Source of the DNA: Amyelois transitella
Taxonomy: Eukaryota > Arthropoda > Insecta > Lepidoptera > Pyralidae
Assembly: GCF_032362555.1 (NCBI RefSeq)
Contig: NC_083506.1
Span: 5,441,501 to 5,505,500, forward strand
Direction of reading: 5' to 3'
Length of the DNA: 64,000 nucleotides
In this document: positions 23,601 to 38,600 of the stretch, in pieces
Layout of the letters: every line of letters starts with the position of its first letter
Numbering within the stretch: position 1 is the stretch's first letter
Position numbers and translations under genes: made by a program
Notes under the pieces: model-generated
Told to the model about the DNA's origin: nothing
Databases searched by the model: none
Seen by the model: the letters and a program-made list of their open reading frames with translations, nothing else

Positions 23601-26600
23601 CAGTTCAATAAGTCTAATTACCTGGTTATGCAGAGATTTCAGCTCATCTCGCATAGTGTTCATTTGACCCTCGTATCTCAACTTCGTGTCTACAAGTTCT
23701 GCTTTCCTGGCTCTCTCTGCCTGTTCCAGCCTGGCATTCATGGCGGACAACTCTCTTTCCAATTCCGCGTTATCAGCTGTTAGATTCCTCTGGATTTTAG
23801 ACACCTTTTCGTAATCTTCCAATTTCTTACGAGCTTCTTCCAACTGGAAAAATTACATAATCTCTGAAGTTAGCCCAAATTAGCTCATAACCTAATACGA
23901 CCCATAACCCAGTGTTTATTAATTAAGAAAAAAAAAGACATTAGCTTACTTAAAAAAACGTTATGAAAAAGGAAAATAGAGCTGCTATCCCGTTCATCTC
24001 ATAATATACCAGCTATTCACTTGCTATAAATGTTTCCACTCTTATTTAAAAAACTAACACGCACCTCTTTCTTGACCTGGTCATGGTGGTGTGTGAGCAC
24101 TTCCAGTTGTTCCGTAGCAGTTCGAAGCTCGCGTTCGCGCTGTTCCAGTCTCGTGTTCAGTCTCGCACGCTCCACTTCCCAGCCGCCACCACATAGACGC
24201 TCTTGTAGTGTTGAGATCTCATTCTGGAAATAAATTAGAAGTATTCGCACAGTCGCAGAGAAAACGCAGAGAAACTTATTTTCTCTGCGACCTCCTGTTC
24301 CTACAAAACAAAGCTACAAAAATAAGTAACTATAACGTGAAAAATGAGTTTGCTTTGTCAAAGTTGCATAGCAGTCAAGTATTTCAATTTTACAATAACT
24401 ACGTGTCTACTTTGTAAGCATATCCTAAAAATTGTGTTATAATTATGCGTTGTAAGTTACCTGCAATTCAGATTTTTCTTTCTGCCACGCATTGGATTGA
24501 GTGTCGTAGTTCTCTTGCATTGATTTGATATTTGCCAATGCTGAGTTCAGTTCCTTTTGTACGTGCAACAGCTCCCTGCACGAAATTTATGGTTATTTTA
24601 TTTATGTAAACTGTGATAAATATTAATAAAGGTTTCCCTTTAAAAAACAATGCAAGATGACCTTGATTAAATAGTGTACGTATATATTTGCTTACCCTTG
24701 CGCTTGTTCCTTTTCAACTGTAAGTCTGGCTTTTGTAACAACATGTTCTTCCTCTAATAGCTCGTATTTACCCGTTAATTCCTCATACTCTGCCTTTTCT
24801 ACTGCAAGCGAGTGCTCCAACTCTGTAATATGTAAATTTTTTTTATCATGCTTAACATATTGACCAGCGTCTTGATGATAACATTATTTGAATTATTCGC
24901 TTAGATATTTAAATTACTCATTTTAAAATAAGACACTTTCCATATATTAAGTATAATGGTAGCAATAACTTACTCTTGACGGATTCCTCATATTCCTGTT
25001 TGAGATCAGCTATCCTCTTTGCACCCGCTCCGGAAGTCTGTTCAAGAACTTTCAGCTTGCCTTTCAGAGTCGCTAGTTCAGCTTCTTTATTTTTACTGTC
25101 CTTGTCGTGAGCAATACGCATACGTTCCAGTTTTTTGCGTTCAGCCTAGACATCAGAATTAGTTATAAGAATAAACTAATTTAGAAGAACATTTTGAATA
25201 AAACATATTTTCTGAGTCATAAACATATTTGGTGAAGTCATTACCTGTAGATCAGTTTCCATTTCAGAAGCTTTACTTTCCCAATAACTAGATTCTTTCT
25301 TTTCAGCTTGTAATTTATTTTCTAGATCCTTTCTTTCATTTTCTGATTTTGCAATGTCCGATTTTATTTGAGATGTTTCAGACTGCAATATAGAAAGATC
25401 CTTCTCTGTTTTACTGAGATCATGTTTAGTTGTACTTAATTCCTCTTCTTTCTCTTGTAAATGTCTCGTAGCTTTTTCTAACTTGTCTTGCATTTGCGCC
25501 ATTTCAACTGAAGATATAGCTTCATCATATTTCTGGTTAGAAGTTTCCCTTAGAGCGTCCTCCTATAAAGTTATAAAGCACATGTGAATGATGTAACATT
25601 TGCAGATTACATATTCTAGTCTTTTTCTAAAGAGGATACAATCATACATTGGTGAAGTGTGTAATTTTTTAAAATAATAAATAAGTATTGGAATGTGGAA
25701 GTTAGTTCAATTGCTATTTATGCTATCGAGCGTGATGTTGGAACAACACACAAGGGGTGTCAAAACCAGGTTACATGCTTGAAACGGTAGATTTTGTACC
25801 AGTTGTTTTATATGAACTTCTTTGGCAGCTATAGTAGACTCCAAGCTTGTAATTTTGCTTTCATAATCTGACTTTAGTTCTCTCATCTCTGTCTCCAGAG
25901 TAATGAGTTTACTCTCAGTCTGAATCAGTTTCGTTTGAAGCTGATCTTTTTCGCTAATAAATTCAACTGACAATCGTCTATGAGAATTGGACAATGCTTC
26001 AGCTTGTTCCTTTTCTTCCGAAAGCTATATAAATAACAAATCATTAAAGACAGAATTTTTGATCACAGCATACCTAGATTATATTCAAATTATAGGTTAT
26101 TTTTGGCATCATTGTAATTACTAGCTTTTACTTGCGACTTTGCTCGCATATAAATTCAGTTTCGGTTTCTATGAATATATGTATTATTCTTATGTTTGTT
26201 TGTAAACTCTTTATTGCACATAAAAACTAAATATAACAAATTTCAAAACAGTTAGGTATAAGATACACCTATATAACTACCAAAAGTTTCATCCCAACAC
26301 ACCTAAAAAATTTCGTCGTTAATAAGGTCATTAGCAAGGTGTAAACTTACTTCTTTCTCCAATTTTGCCATGCGGTCCTTGCGCGTCAGTAATTGTTTTT
26401 CAGCACGTTTACATTTTTCTTCTGATTCTTTTAACTTCTTTTCCAGATCAACAATTTTTTTAGTCTTATCACCAACCTGCGAAACACATAAAATTTTAAA
26501 GTTATCTTTATTAAAATTACATCATTATTCGGTAACTTTTAAGTTTACCTCTTTGAGCAATCTGTTTTTGTCTTGTTCTAATTTGTTTAAAGTATCGATT

Positions 26601-29600
26601 TGTTTTTTCAACTTTTCTATCTCTTTGTCTTTAACATCCATATCTTTTTTCAGATCAACAATTTTTTTCATACAGTCAGACATTGCTGTTTGCTGAGACG
26701 TGGAATTTTCTGTAAGAGAATACAAAAAAAAATAAATTAATTTTTCATCCTTAACAATGATTAATTATTACTTATAGATTTTTCAAACCCACTCAAGTCT
26801 GTATTTAGTTTTGTAATTTTTGATTCTAAACTTCTTTTTTCTTCTTTGAGAGTTTTGTTTTCTTCTTTGATATTATTGTGATCTGTTTCCATCGATTTTA
26901 ATTTTCCAGTAAGATCTTTTTTGTCAGCTTCCAGTTTGCCCGTCAGGTCTTTTAATTTTCCGATTTCAGTTTGAAGACGGTTCTTTTCATTAGTGAATTC
27001 AGATTCGTTTTTAATAACTTTTGACTTCAATTCTTCAATTTCTTTTTCTAGTTTTACTTTAACATTGATATCATTTGTTGATAATCCGGCGTTCTTCATA
27101 ATAACATACATTTCACCTGAAAAAGATTAAAAAATTAGAAAGTACATAACTACTTTACAATAGATTTATACCTGGCCTATTTTCATATTATAAAAACGAT
27201 TTAGAAATGATTGAACTGCTGAATAAAACTTTCTAAGGGTAAATTACCAATTTCACTTTCGAGATCTTCCACCATTCTTTTCATTTGAAGTTTAGTCGTT
27301 AGATCAGTTAATTTCTTTGGATTACGTGGCTTGAAATATGTCATCGCATCTTCCTTCAGCGCTTTTAATGAAGCTTGTAACTTAGCATTTTCTTTTTCAA
27401 GCTGCAACACAACATAAAACGAGGTTTTAATGCAAAAAATAACTTTAATATTCATATGGGAAATGTGTACATGTATGTGAATTATACCTTGCTGTAATTT
27501 AATTTAAATTTATCTAATTCTTCTTGTTTAGACTTGAGAGCATCAGCATCTTTCTTCACATCTCCTCCAAATCTTACTTTCTTTTCAACTTTTTCTTCTT
27601 TTTCCTTACTTTCCAATTCTTTAATTTTAACCATAGCTTCCTTAAGTTCATTTTCTAGCTGGGAAATTTTGTTTGAGTTTTGTTCTAATGATTTCTCAGA
27701 TCTCAATGTTTTTGTTCCCTTTAATAGCTGTAAATTTAACAAATAATTTTAATTGCAGTCTTGTGTGTCAGTGTAACATTCTTAATATACACAAATACTA
27801 TCTACTCGTTAGCGCATAAATAGCTTTAACAAGGGAAAGCATTTAAATGAAATGAGACGCATATTTATTGGCGGATAAAGGTGGCGTGATATGTGCCTTT
27901 CTCAAAAATGGTTTTCCTAAATTGCTCCAGTGTAGGTGATGATACAGTTTAAAAAATAACCTGTAGTTTCTTATTTTCCGCTTGTAGTTTTTCATTATCA
28001 GCTTCAAGACTCTGAGTTTTAGTTCTAAGAACGCTAGCTTCTTGTTCAATTACTTGCAGTTGGCGTTTTAAATCTACATTTTGTTGTTCACTCGCGCCAT
28101 CGAGAGATCTAAAAAGGTAATTTAAAATAATATTTCATTGACAATTGGCAAAAAAAAAAACGAAAAGAAAATATTGTACAATTAACGTACTTGCTTTTTA
28201 TAAGAGATGCTTTTGGTTTCTTTTGAGCTAAACTAAGTTCAGCATGTAATCTTTCACAATCCCTTTCTTTTTCAATCAACTTCTTCCTCAATTCAGCTAT
28301 TTCGTCCTCTAACACCTGTAATTAATTAAAATTACCGTAAGCACTTTGTTAAGATTTATTAATTATGTTGAACAGAATGTACACCTACTTTAACTTTCTC
28401 TTCAGCCAAATTGTTACCCTTCGTAGCATTTCGTCTGACAGTCACTGTGGAATTTGTGTTTGTCTTAGCTGTAGTATTGGCAATTTTATCTGTAAGTTCC
28501 TTCACTTGTTTCTTCAATGAATCACGGTCTTGCTCCAAGTCTTCCACCTTTCTACGTAGAACAGCAGCCTCCTTGAAAATAATGTTAATTTTATTTTTTT
28601 TCTAAACATTCGCAAGTTTATATTGGGGATGGAAAAGTTTAATAAAAATACTTGTTCATTGAGTTCCAGAAGAAGTCTTAACTCAGCAGGATCTTCCTCA
28701 TCAGATATTCCCTCATCTTTCTCATTTGGAGCCTCGATTGCAAGTCTATTAGTTGGTGGTGTCGGTGATAGTTTCCTTGCTGAAATGCATAATAAACATT
28801 TAGGTTAACTTGAATCACATTACAAATTTAAAGTAATACACGAAGCAAGTGTTAGTCTTTTAACAGTTATGGTTAACAAATAATTAGTTAAATTAATAAT
28901 AATGTCCACTTAATTGTAATTTGGACCACTCATAACATTGATGTTTTAAATACTGATTGAATGCAAAACACCAACACTGAAAGGAAATAACGACTTCTGG
29001 AGAAAATGGCTACCTTATATACGCCAGCTTAATTATTATTATTACATCACAAAGCAAGTTAGTCAGACCTAACTGGAGATACGAGTAAATGGTATCGGGT
29101 GGAAACAAAATTAGGTGGTTAGAATTAAATTTTAAATGAATTGTTAGGTAAGATAATATAAAATTATATACGTCATTATTGAAGAAGTCGAAAAGAGGGA
29201 TATACAAAACGGAATGGAATTTTCGTAACACAATATGACGTACTTCTGGCTTTGGTAGCCATTTTCTTCAGCTGTAGAAGCAATGACTCATTATCATCCT
29301 CGACTCTCGATGCTGTTTTACGTAAGCTATTTGCCTGAAAATATTCGTTAGTTATCATTATAGGACATTACAGAAATACCGGGCATTAGTCTATAAGTAG
29401 AACGGGGATAAGGTAAAACAATATTCACAAAATGAAAAACAAAACGACATGTATTTAAACGATAAAAAGATATACCTATAGATGGTAATCTTACTGCCAA
29501 TGGATTGAACAGAGAAACGAAGGGGAATGAAAAGTGACACGATGGTCCTGCTGTATTTTTATCAGGGGACAGAGGAGGACTGTCTGTTTTCTCTTTTGAA

Positions 29601-32600
29601 AATTCCTTTTCTTTATTCGATTCATTTCCGACTTCATCATATTCAAAGATAGTTTTATTATCTAAGTCTGTAGATGTTCCCTGATTGTACACAGATATTT
29701 TATCTGTTTCTAAAGCAACATCTACAAATTTATCGTTTTTTGAAGTTTGTTGACTTTCATCATTAACAAGTTTAGTAATCGTTTGAACACTTGAATCTCG
29801 AAACTTTAATCTATCAGTTTGGACTAAACAATCTACTCCAATAAAATCCGTCTGTATACATTTGTTCTTCATGTAAGCTAATTCAGTTTGAGCGTACATC
29901 TCTAGAGTTTCCACGTTGCTCTGTGCACATGAATCTAAAGTTATTTTTCTAGTTTCTGTTGAAACATCGTGCACCATGATAAGATTAGTTTGACAACCTT
30001 GCGAATAGCTAACTATATGATCGTGTGGCGATTGAATGATTTGGTTGATACCAATTGATAACTGAGTTGTTTCAAAAGAACATAAACTTTGTTCTAAAGC
30101 CTGCTGCATTTCTAAAATACGCCGAGTTGGATTTTGTACTAAGATAAGCTTGTCATCGTCAACATAGTTTGAACTAGGGACTAGATCGGGATGGAGAGAA
30201 CGTGAAACTTTAGGTGGTTGAGGTAATCTCCTGCCTCCGAAGCGTTGAAGGTATCGACAAGCCTGTTTGGAAATAAGATTTATTTAATCTTTTGTAAGTT
30301 GAGTTCTAATCGATTGAAACGTAAATTATTTGAGTTCCCCTTATATATGTTACTGTAAAAGCCCGAACTGTGGTAAATCCTAAGATTTTCCGGTAAAACC
30401 TAAGATTTACCAACTTTCCATGGTAAAAGTCCGAACGTTCTTTTATTTCGAACTTTTACCACCATGTAATTGGTAAATCTTAGGATTTACCATAATGCCA
30501 CGGTAAAAGTTGATAAAGACATGTCATCAATCACATATAATAATCACAATAGCACTCCGTGTTGTAACAAATAATATTTTTCTTAGGTACTTAGTACCTA
30601 CTAATTAATGACGATTGTCTTTTTTTTCAACTTTGTTCCTTAAAATACCAAATTATAAGAATCATACCGATTTAGTGAGATTTAATTAGCCAACTTAAGC
30701 GTTATGTTTGTGAGAAGATATTTTATTTTTGTAATTTAAATACATAATTATGTAAGATTCATAAATACATGCCTATTATAATGCTAAAGGTAGAAATAAA
30801 TGATTAAGAATAATATTTTTTTTATTCCCAAAACTAATATGTACCAGTCATCATTGGTAAAACCTAGCATTTACTTAATTCTTATAGTAAAAAAATCATT
30901 TTCAATATTTACCGTGCTCTTGAGGTAAATCCTAAGATTTACCTAGTGAATGGTGGTAAAAGTTCGAAATAAAAGAACTGTTCGGACTTTTGCCATTAAG
31001 AGTTAGTAAATCTTAGGTTTTACCGGAAAATCTTAGGATTTACCACAGTTCGGGCTTTTACAGTAACATATACAATAAGTACTAGGTGTCATTATTTATG
31101 GATGGTGTATTTGTGTCGCGCTGTTGACTCAGACCGTGTCTGGCAGAGCGCCAGTTGGCGGCAGTGAAAAGCTAATGCCCTATTAAATGCAATTGTTCAC
31201 TAGTAAGCCCTAATGATTAGAAGAATAAGTGAAGCTAATGTGAGAAATTGCGGTTTTCGTAACATCTAATATTAGAGTCACTTTGAATCAGGTTTTGGTA
31301 TCTTGTGAATAGTTGAAATTCATATGAAAGTAAAACTTACCTCTTCCTCGGCATTGCGCAATTGTTCCCTAAGATCGGCTTCGCGCTCTAGTGAATCCTG
31401 CAAATCGCGCAGCAACTGCGCCGGGTCGTCCTGACTGCCGCCTCGGGTCAGTGACGACCGAGACACTTTTTGCTGGAAATAAGATCACATACTGTAGGCA
31501 CATTGAATTCGGAATAATATTAATATCAATACTGGTGAAAATGACGTTGTAACTGTAAAATATAAATAAATATAAAAAAAAATCTCAATTCTGAGATTTA
31601 TTTGACTACTTATGATCTATAACTATGAAAGATCATGCCTATTATTTAAATTACTTATTGATGCTCAAATGCACAGAAAGAGTGCGGTTTAGTGCGGAAT
31701 GGGAAGTGCGATATATGTACTTCTGTGCATTCTTATGCAACAATATTTAATGCCGTAAACTAAAATCAAACTTCACTAGCCATAGGTACTTCGGACCCGG
31801 GCAGTTCCTCGCTCTTTGTGCATTTTGGCCTTAACTGTTGTTTCAATAGGTATTGTTTTCTATTACCCCATCGGCAGGAGGCTGACTTTTCTTTAGATTG
31901 GCTGGGGGGGCGCCCGACGCCGCAGCTAACTTCGCGTTGGCCTCAGCTAAATCTCTTTGAAGCCTCAGAGCGACCTCGGTCGAACGAGCTACTTCCTGCT
32001 CCAATTCTTTTATACGGTTTTCTCGATTCAGCCCCTCCTGCCCGCCTACTATCTGCAAAAACATATAGGGCAACATGTAAGTATGCTTTCATTGAGGTGG
32101 TATAGTTTATTTTTGGGTCTGTACTTGGATAGAGCTCGTACTTACATGTTTTCGGAAAACTGTTATATACGTTATATTATATTTTCACTTTCTCTCATTT
32201 TAGCCTGTTCCCATTGCACTTTCTGCCACGGTGCTTCGAGGCCCGGAGTCCCCTTCCTGACTTTTAAAGTCAGATTAGAAATAAATTACAATCTACAACT
32301 TACTTCTAAAAGTTTCTTCTCCTGATCAGCTTTCTCCTGTTCAAGTTGATCAGCTTTCCTTTCAGTCTTTTTTAACTTAAACGATAATACTCTACAATTT
32401 TTTATTGTTTGCTCCAACTCTCGTCTTAACGACGAATATTCATCTGCTTGATCCTCCCTGAAAACAAAAGTATTTTGTTACATATTCCATGCAATCTCGT
32501 TAATACTAACACTTTTTGCTAATTGCCCTAAATAAATTAATATTATAAAGAGAAAAGATTTTTTTGTACTCTAGTGTATAAATGAATAAGCTCAAAAAAT

Positions 32601-35600
32601 ACTGGCTTGATATTGGTGATATTTGTCACAGAGACAGACAACATCTTCAATAGTAACATATTAGAGCGGCTACTTTTTCTATAATTTTTAAACATGAGTC
32701 ACGCCCCTTGCCTGTACCCTAGTTAGTAAATAACTCTGTATTAACCTAAAGTTGTCCTGCATTTCCTCGATTTCCTCTTCTAGGTCCCGCAGTTCTTTCT
32801 TCATATCTTCATTCTCGTCCATCAGTTCTTCACAAAGAGTTTCAGCAGCCAGCAGTTTGGCCCGAAGTTGCTCTATTTGACGCGTTTGTGCTTCGGCGGA
32901 TGGTTTACACTGTAAACAAAATAAGTAGATAAGAACTTGGTTAGTATTTGTTCTGGAGCATTTTGTTTATCATACAGGTTGTTTTCTGGTAGCACCTGGA
33001 ATTCGTCTATGGCCGTAACTCCTGCATTAATTCCTAAGTCAGTTATTATTACGTGAATTTGCCTCCGAATTACAAGCTATTTTTAATAGGGAAACCTGAC
33101 CTATTCGGATGCCAGTTACAGAATCTGTAACCTGAATGTGCAGTTTTCCTTACGATGTTTTCTTGCACTGTAGAAACGGTATTCAAAGTTCAAACAAATG
33201 ATAGATGGGTTAAGTTTATATGCAGCCGTCTGTACATAACTTAGAATACAACAAGAAAGTCTCAGACACTGTGGGAACCCGATACCTTCGCATTTGCATA
33301 CGAGTTGGCTTAATTACCCCCTTCTGCTCCTGTAGGTCCTTTTCTTAAATAAATCCTTCTTTATTCTGAAATAACGAATAATTACACGTAATATATAATA
33401 ATATAATAATAATAAATACCTCAAGTTCACTTTCAACCTCCTTGATGCGTAGTGACAGATGTTTCTTCTCATCTTTCAAGTCTTCGTTCTGGGAGGTGAG
33501 TTCGTTTACTTTTTGTTGCAGTTTCAGCACTTCCGACGAACGCCCGGTGGTATACTTGTTGGCGGTGTCAATGTTCGCCAACCGCCGGAGTAGTATGTCA
33601 CTCTTCTCTTTTTCCACTCTTTCACATCTTTTCTTTAGAATGTCCATTTCTTGCTTCAGACTTTCTATTTGCTCCTGAAATTTTTATGAAAAGTATTAAA
33701 CTACATGCATCAAAAATGACAACGAAGTTCTATCTTGATTGAATTTTTTTATGTTATAAGTCGGTTTAAATGGCAATATGTAAACTGCGTTGGGCTTGAG
33801 CGTTACTTGACCTCGGAGTACGCTCATATTACAAGAGATTTTGATGAAGAAGGAAAGATTATCTCAATGATGACTCCATAGGTATTTTCCTCAAATGGGA
33901 AGTATTCAGTACTAGGTAAAAATATTTCACCTGATCAATGACATCTCACCTGATACTCTTTAACATTTGCATCAACGAGCGTTGTGTTTGTGGTATCCGT
34001 ACACGTGGTGCTGGTGTCGTCATCAGAGTCCTCCTTGTCCCGGGATGGACCGCCTCTTTTGGGGGGCTTCGAGACCGCTGAACTTCGGGCACTCTTTGTC
34101 TAACCACATATTAAAATATTATAGACATTGCTTTAAGAATATAGTCCATTTCTTTCGGTAGGTACTAAAATAAGGTAAACAATTATGACAGGTCTTTTTG
34201 AAAAAAAAAAACACTGATGTCACAATGCATTACTTTTGCTATTAACCGTACTTTATTTTAAAATGTATTTTTTTAATTAAAATACATTTGACGATTGTTT
34301 TCTTTCATTTAAGTCCATACTTAAAGAAATGAACTAAATCTACAAATACTATTTACAAGAGTAATTCAAAGAAGACACGTATTAAGATAAATATGGCATC
34401 TAAATATAGAAGTTGGGAATACTGCCAAATGGTACGTCACCTGCATCATAAAGTTGACGTCTTCTCGGGCGGCTATTCTTTCTTCCTTTAATCGCGCTTG
34501 TTTTTCCTCTTCTCTACTTTTAGATAAACTTCTTCTTTCTCTTTCCTGTCTTTCCTTCTCTATACTAGATTCTTTTTCGAAACTATTTTGAGCTTTCAAT
34601 AACTGCATCTGCAAATAAAGAAAATTATTTTTAGTGGTCTATCTCTATAGTAGCTTAGGCGGTTTTTAAAATAGCTTTGGATTTTGATGATAGTATCGTG
34701 ATTTTACGGCAGGCCTACTACTTACCAGAGTTAATTCTTTTTAAAATGCCGTTTTTACCAATATACTGCTAAAGAGATTTTGTCCGTGTCCGTGTGGTTC
34801 CTGGCACCAATACAAAAAAGAATTGAACCACTCCATTTCTTTCCCATGGATGTCGTAAAAGGCGACTAAGGGATAGGCTCACAAAATTAGGATTTTTTTT
34901 TAGGCGATAGGCTAGCAACCTGTCACTATTCGAATCTCAATTCTATCATTAAGCCAAATAGCTAAACGTGGCTCTGTCTACCCCGCAAGGGATATAGACG
35001 TGGCCATATGTATGTATGTATGAGATTTTGTCCCATAGTCCCATCGTACTACACCTACAGGGTGGAAGTATTGGATGTATTTTAAGACACACGCCGCAAT
35101 GTATAACGTACAAAGTAAACTGCCCACATTTAATGTTAGAGTTTGGTTTCGCGGTTTCCGTTTCATTATGAGCCATATTTTAGGTGTTAAACATAAGCAA
35201 TAGGCCATTTCCTCAATTAATTATAATGTCTTGCGCATTGCCAAGCATCAACTTTGACGGCGACCTTTTATATTTATTTTGAGCAATAGATCGCATGTTG
35301 CGTACAGCGCCGGCAACAGTCGAGGATTGGCGTGACCCACTTAGAAATCATCTCACAACTTTTCTATATGAAGATTCAAGGTAAAAAATCTATGTTTGTA
35401 TTGCTTCAAAACTAATTCGTTAAATTTGTAAGGCATAAGTATTCGATAAAGTGTTAAAGGAAACAAAATTTAAAGAGTTTTTTTTAATTAGCATTTATAA
35501 GTTAAAATCTGACGTTACGAGTATTATCTAATGCCAAAGTAAACAGTTTGATGTACGGGTCTATAAATAAGAAAGGTATAATGTTAGTCTAGAAATAAAC

Positions 35601-38600
35601 TGGAATAATTACGTGTTTTAGTGGGTTGATACAATGCAATAAGTCAAATTATTTTTAGATTTACGTATAAAGTTCGTAGCGGAACAAAGACTTCCCATAG
35701 TTACAATTGGTTTATCGCGGGGCTGCGCTCCCGTGAGAATTTCCAGAAAAAAGTATGTAACTATATGTCGTTCTTAAAGGTCTTTATATTCTGTGTACCA
35801 AATTTCAATAAAATCTGTTTAGTAGATAGTTACATACATAATAATCATGTCTTTATCCCTTGCGGGTTAGACAGTGCAATCAGTTTTGAAAAGACTGATA
35901 GGCTACGTTCAGCTGCCTGCTTTATTTATGATAGAATTGGGATCCAAATAGCGACATGTTGCTAGCCCATCGCCTAAAAGAAGAATCCCAAATTTATAAG
36001 CCTATCCCTTAGTCGCCTATTTCGCCATCCATGTGAACGAGATGGATTGATATATTTCCTCCTATATATCCTATATATTTGGATCCTATATATTTTTTTA
36101 TTAGTTTTTAAGTTTATTCGTTACGAACATTCAAAATAACAAATATTTTATCTTTATTATTAGGTAGTGATAGAGAGTGAATTTACTCGTAGATTGCGCT
36201 TACGCCTCAGCATACTGTAGCCACTGACAAAGCATATCTACCTAATAATGTTAGAAATGTTTTCTAATGGTTTTTCTGGTACAGAAACAGAATGCTCTTA
36301 GTATTAAGTTTGCTTGTTTAAGATTTAAGCTTTGAAAATAACAGAAAAATAGTAGGAAATAAGAATAATAATAAGAGACAAAAAGGATCAATAGTTGACG
36401 CAGAAAGCATTTGAGGACAGAACAGCATAGCTTAGGCAGATCCTAAGTTAATCCCAAGTTTATTCTAGCCTTTTCTTTGTTTAACTTTAAGTATTAACTA
36501 TTCTCTTAGTCGTCTTTTATGAAATCGAAGAGAAAAGATGAAGAGGTCCTGTTCTTATTTTTTATTTTGGGTAAATCTTCATTATATGATATGGCTATTA
36601 AATTGGAAATGTGCTGTGTGGTTTCCGGCACTTTAGAATACGCGGCGTAGAAGCGACTAAAGGAAAGGCTTATTAACTTGGGATGCTTCTCGTTGGCGAT
36701 TCGCTAGCAACCTGCCATTATTTGGATCTCAATTCCATCTTAGGTCATCTGAACAGCACAGCTGAACGTGGCCTTGTCGCACCTTGTCAATATTTTCGGG
36801 ACTGTTGGCTCTGTCTACGTATGTTCACCGTTTAATTAAAGCACGCTATGCTAACTCTGGATGTACGTGTTTATTGTTGGAGGATTTATGAGATCGTTGA
36901 GATTTCACGATGACAGCCATTGTTGTTGTGTTAAATTAAAAATAGCAACGCGAGTTTGCTTTACGCCGACGCGATAATGTCTTCTTATGTGTCGTTTCAA
37001 TAAATGTTAAGATCTAATAACGTTAAAATTACCTTTTATTTGAATAACTCGAATGGAGTCTTTGACTAATTTTGACAGGTTTATATAAGTTCTTTTTTTC
37101 ACATAATATTTTATTATTAGGCAAATCCGATCTTTCTTTTCTTAATTTCATTCGCACATTTATTGAGATTACAGTATAATATTAACACAAACAGAAGATA
37201 AAGTTCACTTGAAACACAAACAATATTAACTTCGTTATCCTTGTCATAAGCCGTTTGCTACGATACTTTTCGCGATGGGAGTGGTGCTTTTCATTGAAAA
37301 TATAAATAATTTATAAAACATAATTAATCTCATAATAAATCATAAAATTAAGGACAGAATCATGGAAAACAGTTACCTTCCGCACGCGTTCCGCTAGCGA
37401 ATCATTCTTGTTGATGGTGACGCTGGCGGCGGTGACGGCCGGCACTGGGGGTGGTGACGGCGACGGCCGGCGCAGTGTCACCGTATCCGCTGCTGATATA
37501 TAAATATTTTAGACAAATAAGTTCACCATTTGCGATAGATTGGGAAAAAATATTTTTAGTTCTTTTATTCCTTTGCTGGACTTTCCTTGACTAAGTGAAG
37601 TTGATAATGATAAAGTCCGTTGTCCAATCTTCAAAGTTAGAGGGCAGTGGCGCTGTGAGTGTCCGTTTGGACGGGTCTAGCAGTCTCTATAAAAGTTACC
37701 TGTATGATTCTCCTTCTGCCCCGTGTCAAGCGCGGGTAGTGGCCCGGTGAGTCTCCGTTTGGGCAGTTTGAGGCTGACGGTGACGGCGGTCGTCTCGGAG
37801 TCGTTGGCCCCCAGGTCCGGCGTCGACGTCCACGATGCGCTGGTTCTGCTGAACCCTACGAAGGGGTACGCAATTATTGAATGTCATTAATTGCGATGCA
37901 AATTGCAGTCTCAAGGAGGTATGGAAAGGTATACAAAACAATGTGCGTGCTAATGGGCTAAGAAAGCCAAAGATCGGAAAAAATTAATATAGAACCTAAC
38001 CTCACCCATACTCTAGAGATTTTATCAGTAGGCAATAGGTACCACTAACAGATTTGAGAAACAGGCGGCTTTGTTAAGTTAAATACTAGGTACATATCTT
38101 CCAAATTGTTGGACAACACCAGACTTGTGCTTTAGGTAAAAATCAGTATCTTAGTTACGTACATCAGTTTGATGTTCATACGCATAGCGAGGGACAACAT
38201 CGTTGTGAGTAAACCCTGCACTACAACCTCTATCCAAGCTTGGTTAAGTGTACCCTCATTGTTGCAAATGTCAGATTGAAATCGCTTCGAGTAAAAACCT
38301 GATTTGCCAGTACCCCTCTTCAGGAATTTGGTCATAAATGGACCCTGTGTCCGGTTTCTGATTACCGCCAAGAGAAAGATAATGACACTATGACAGATAA
38401 GATGATTCATAATAGTATTAATTGACAGGGACCGATTTAGCATACATACATATGGTCACGTCTATATTCCTTGTGGGGTAGACAGAGCCAACAGTCTTGA
38501 AAAGACTGATCGGCCACGTTTATCTATTTGGCCTAATGATAGAATTGAGATCCAAATAGAAACAGGTTGCTAGCCCATCGCCTAAAAAAGAATCCCCAAG

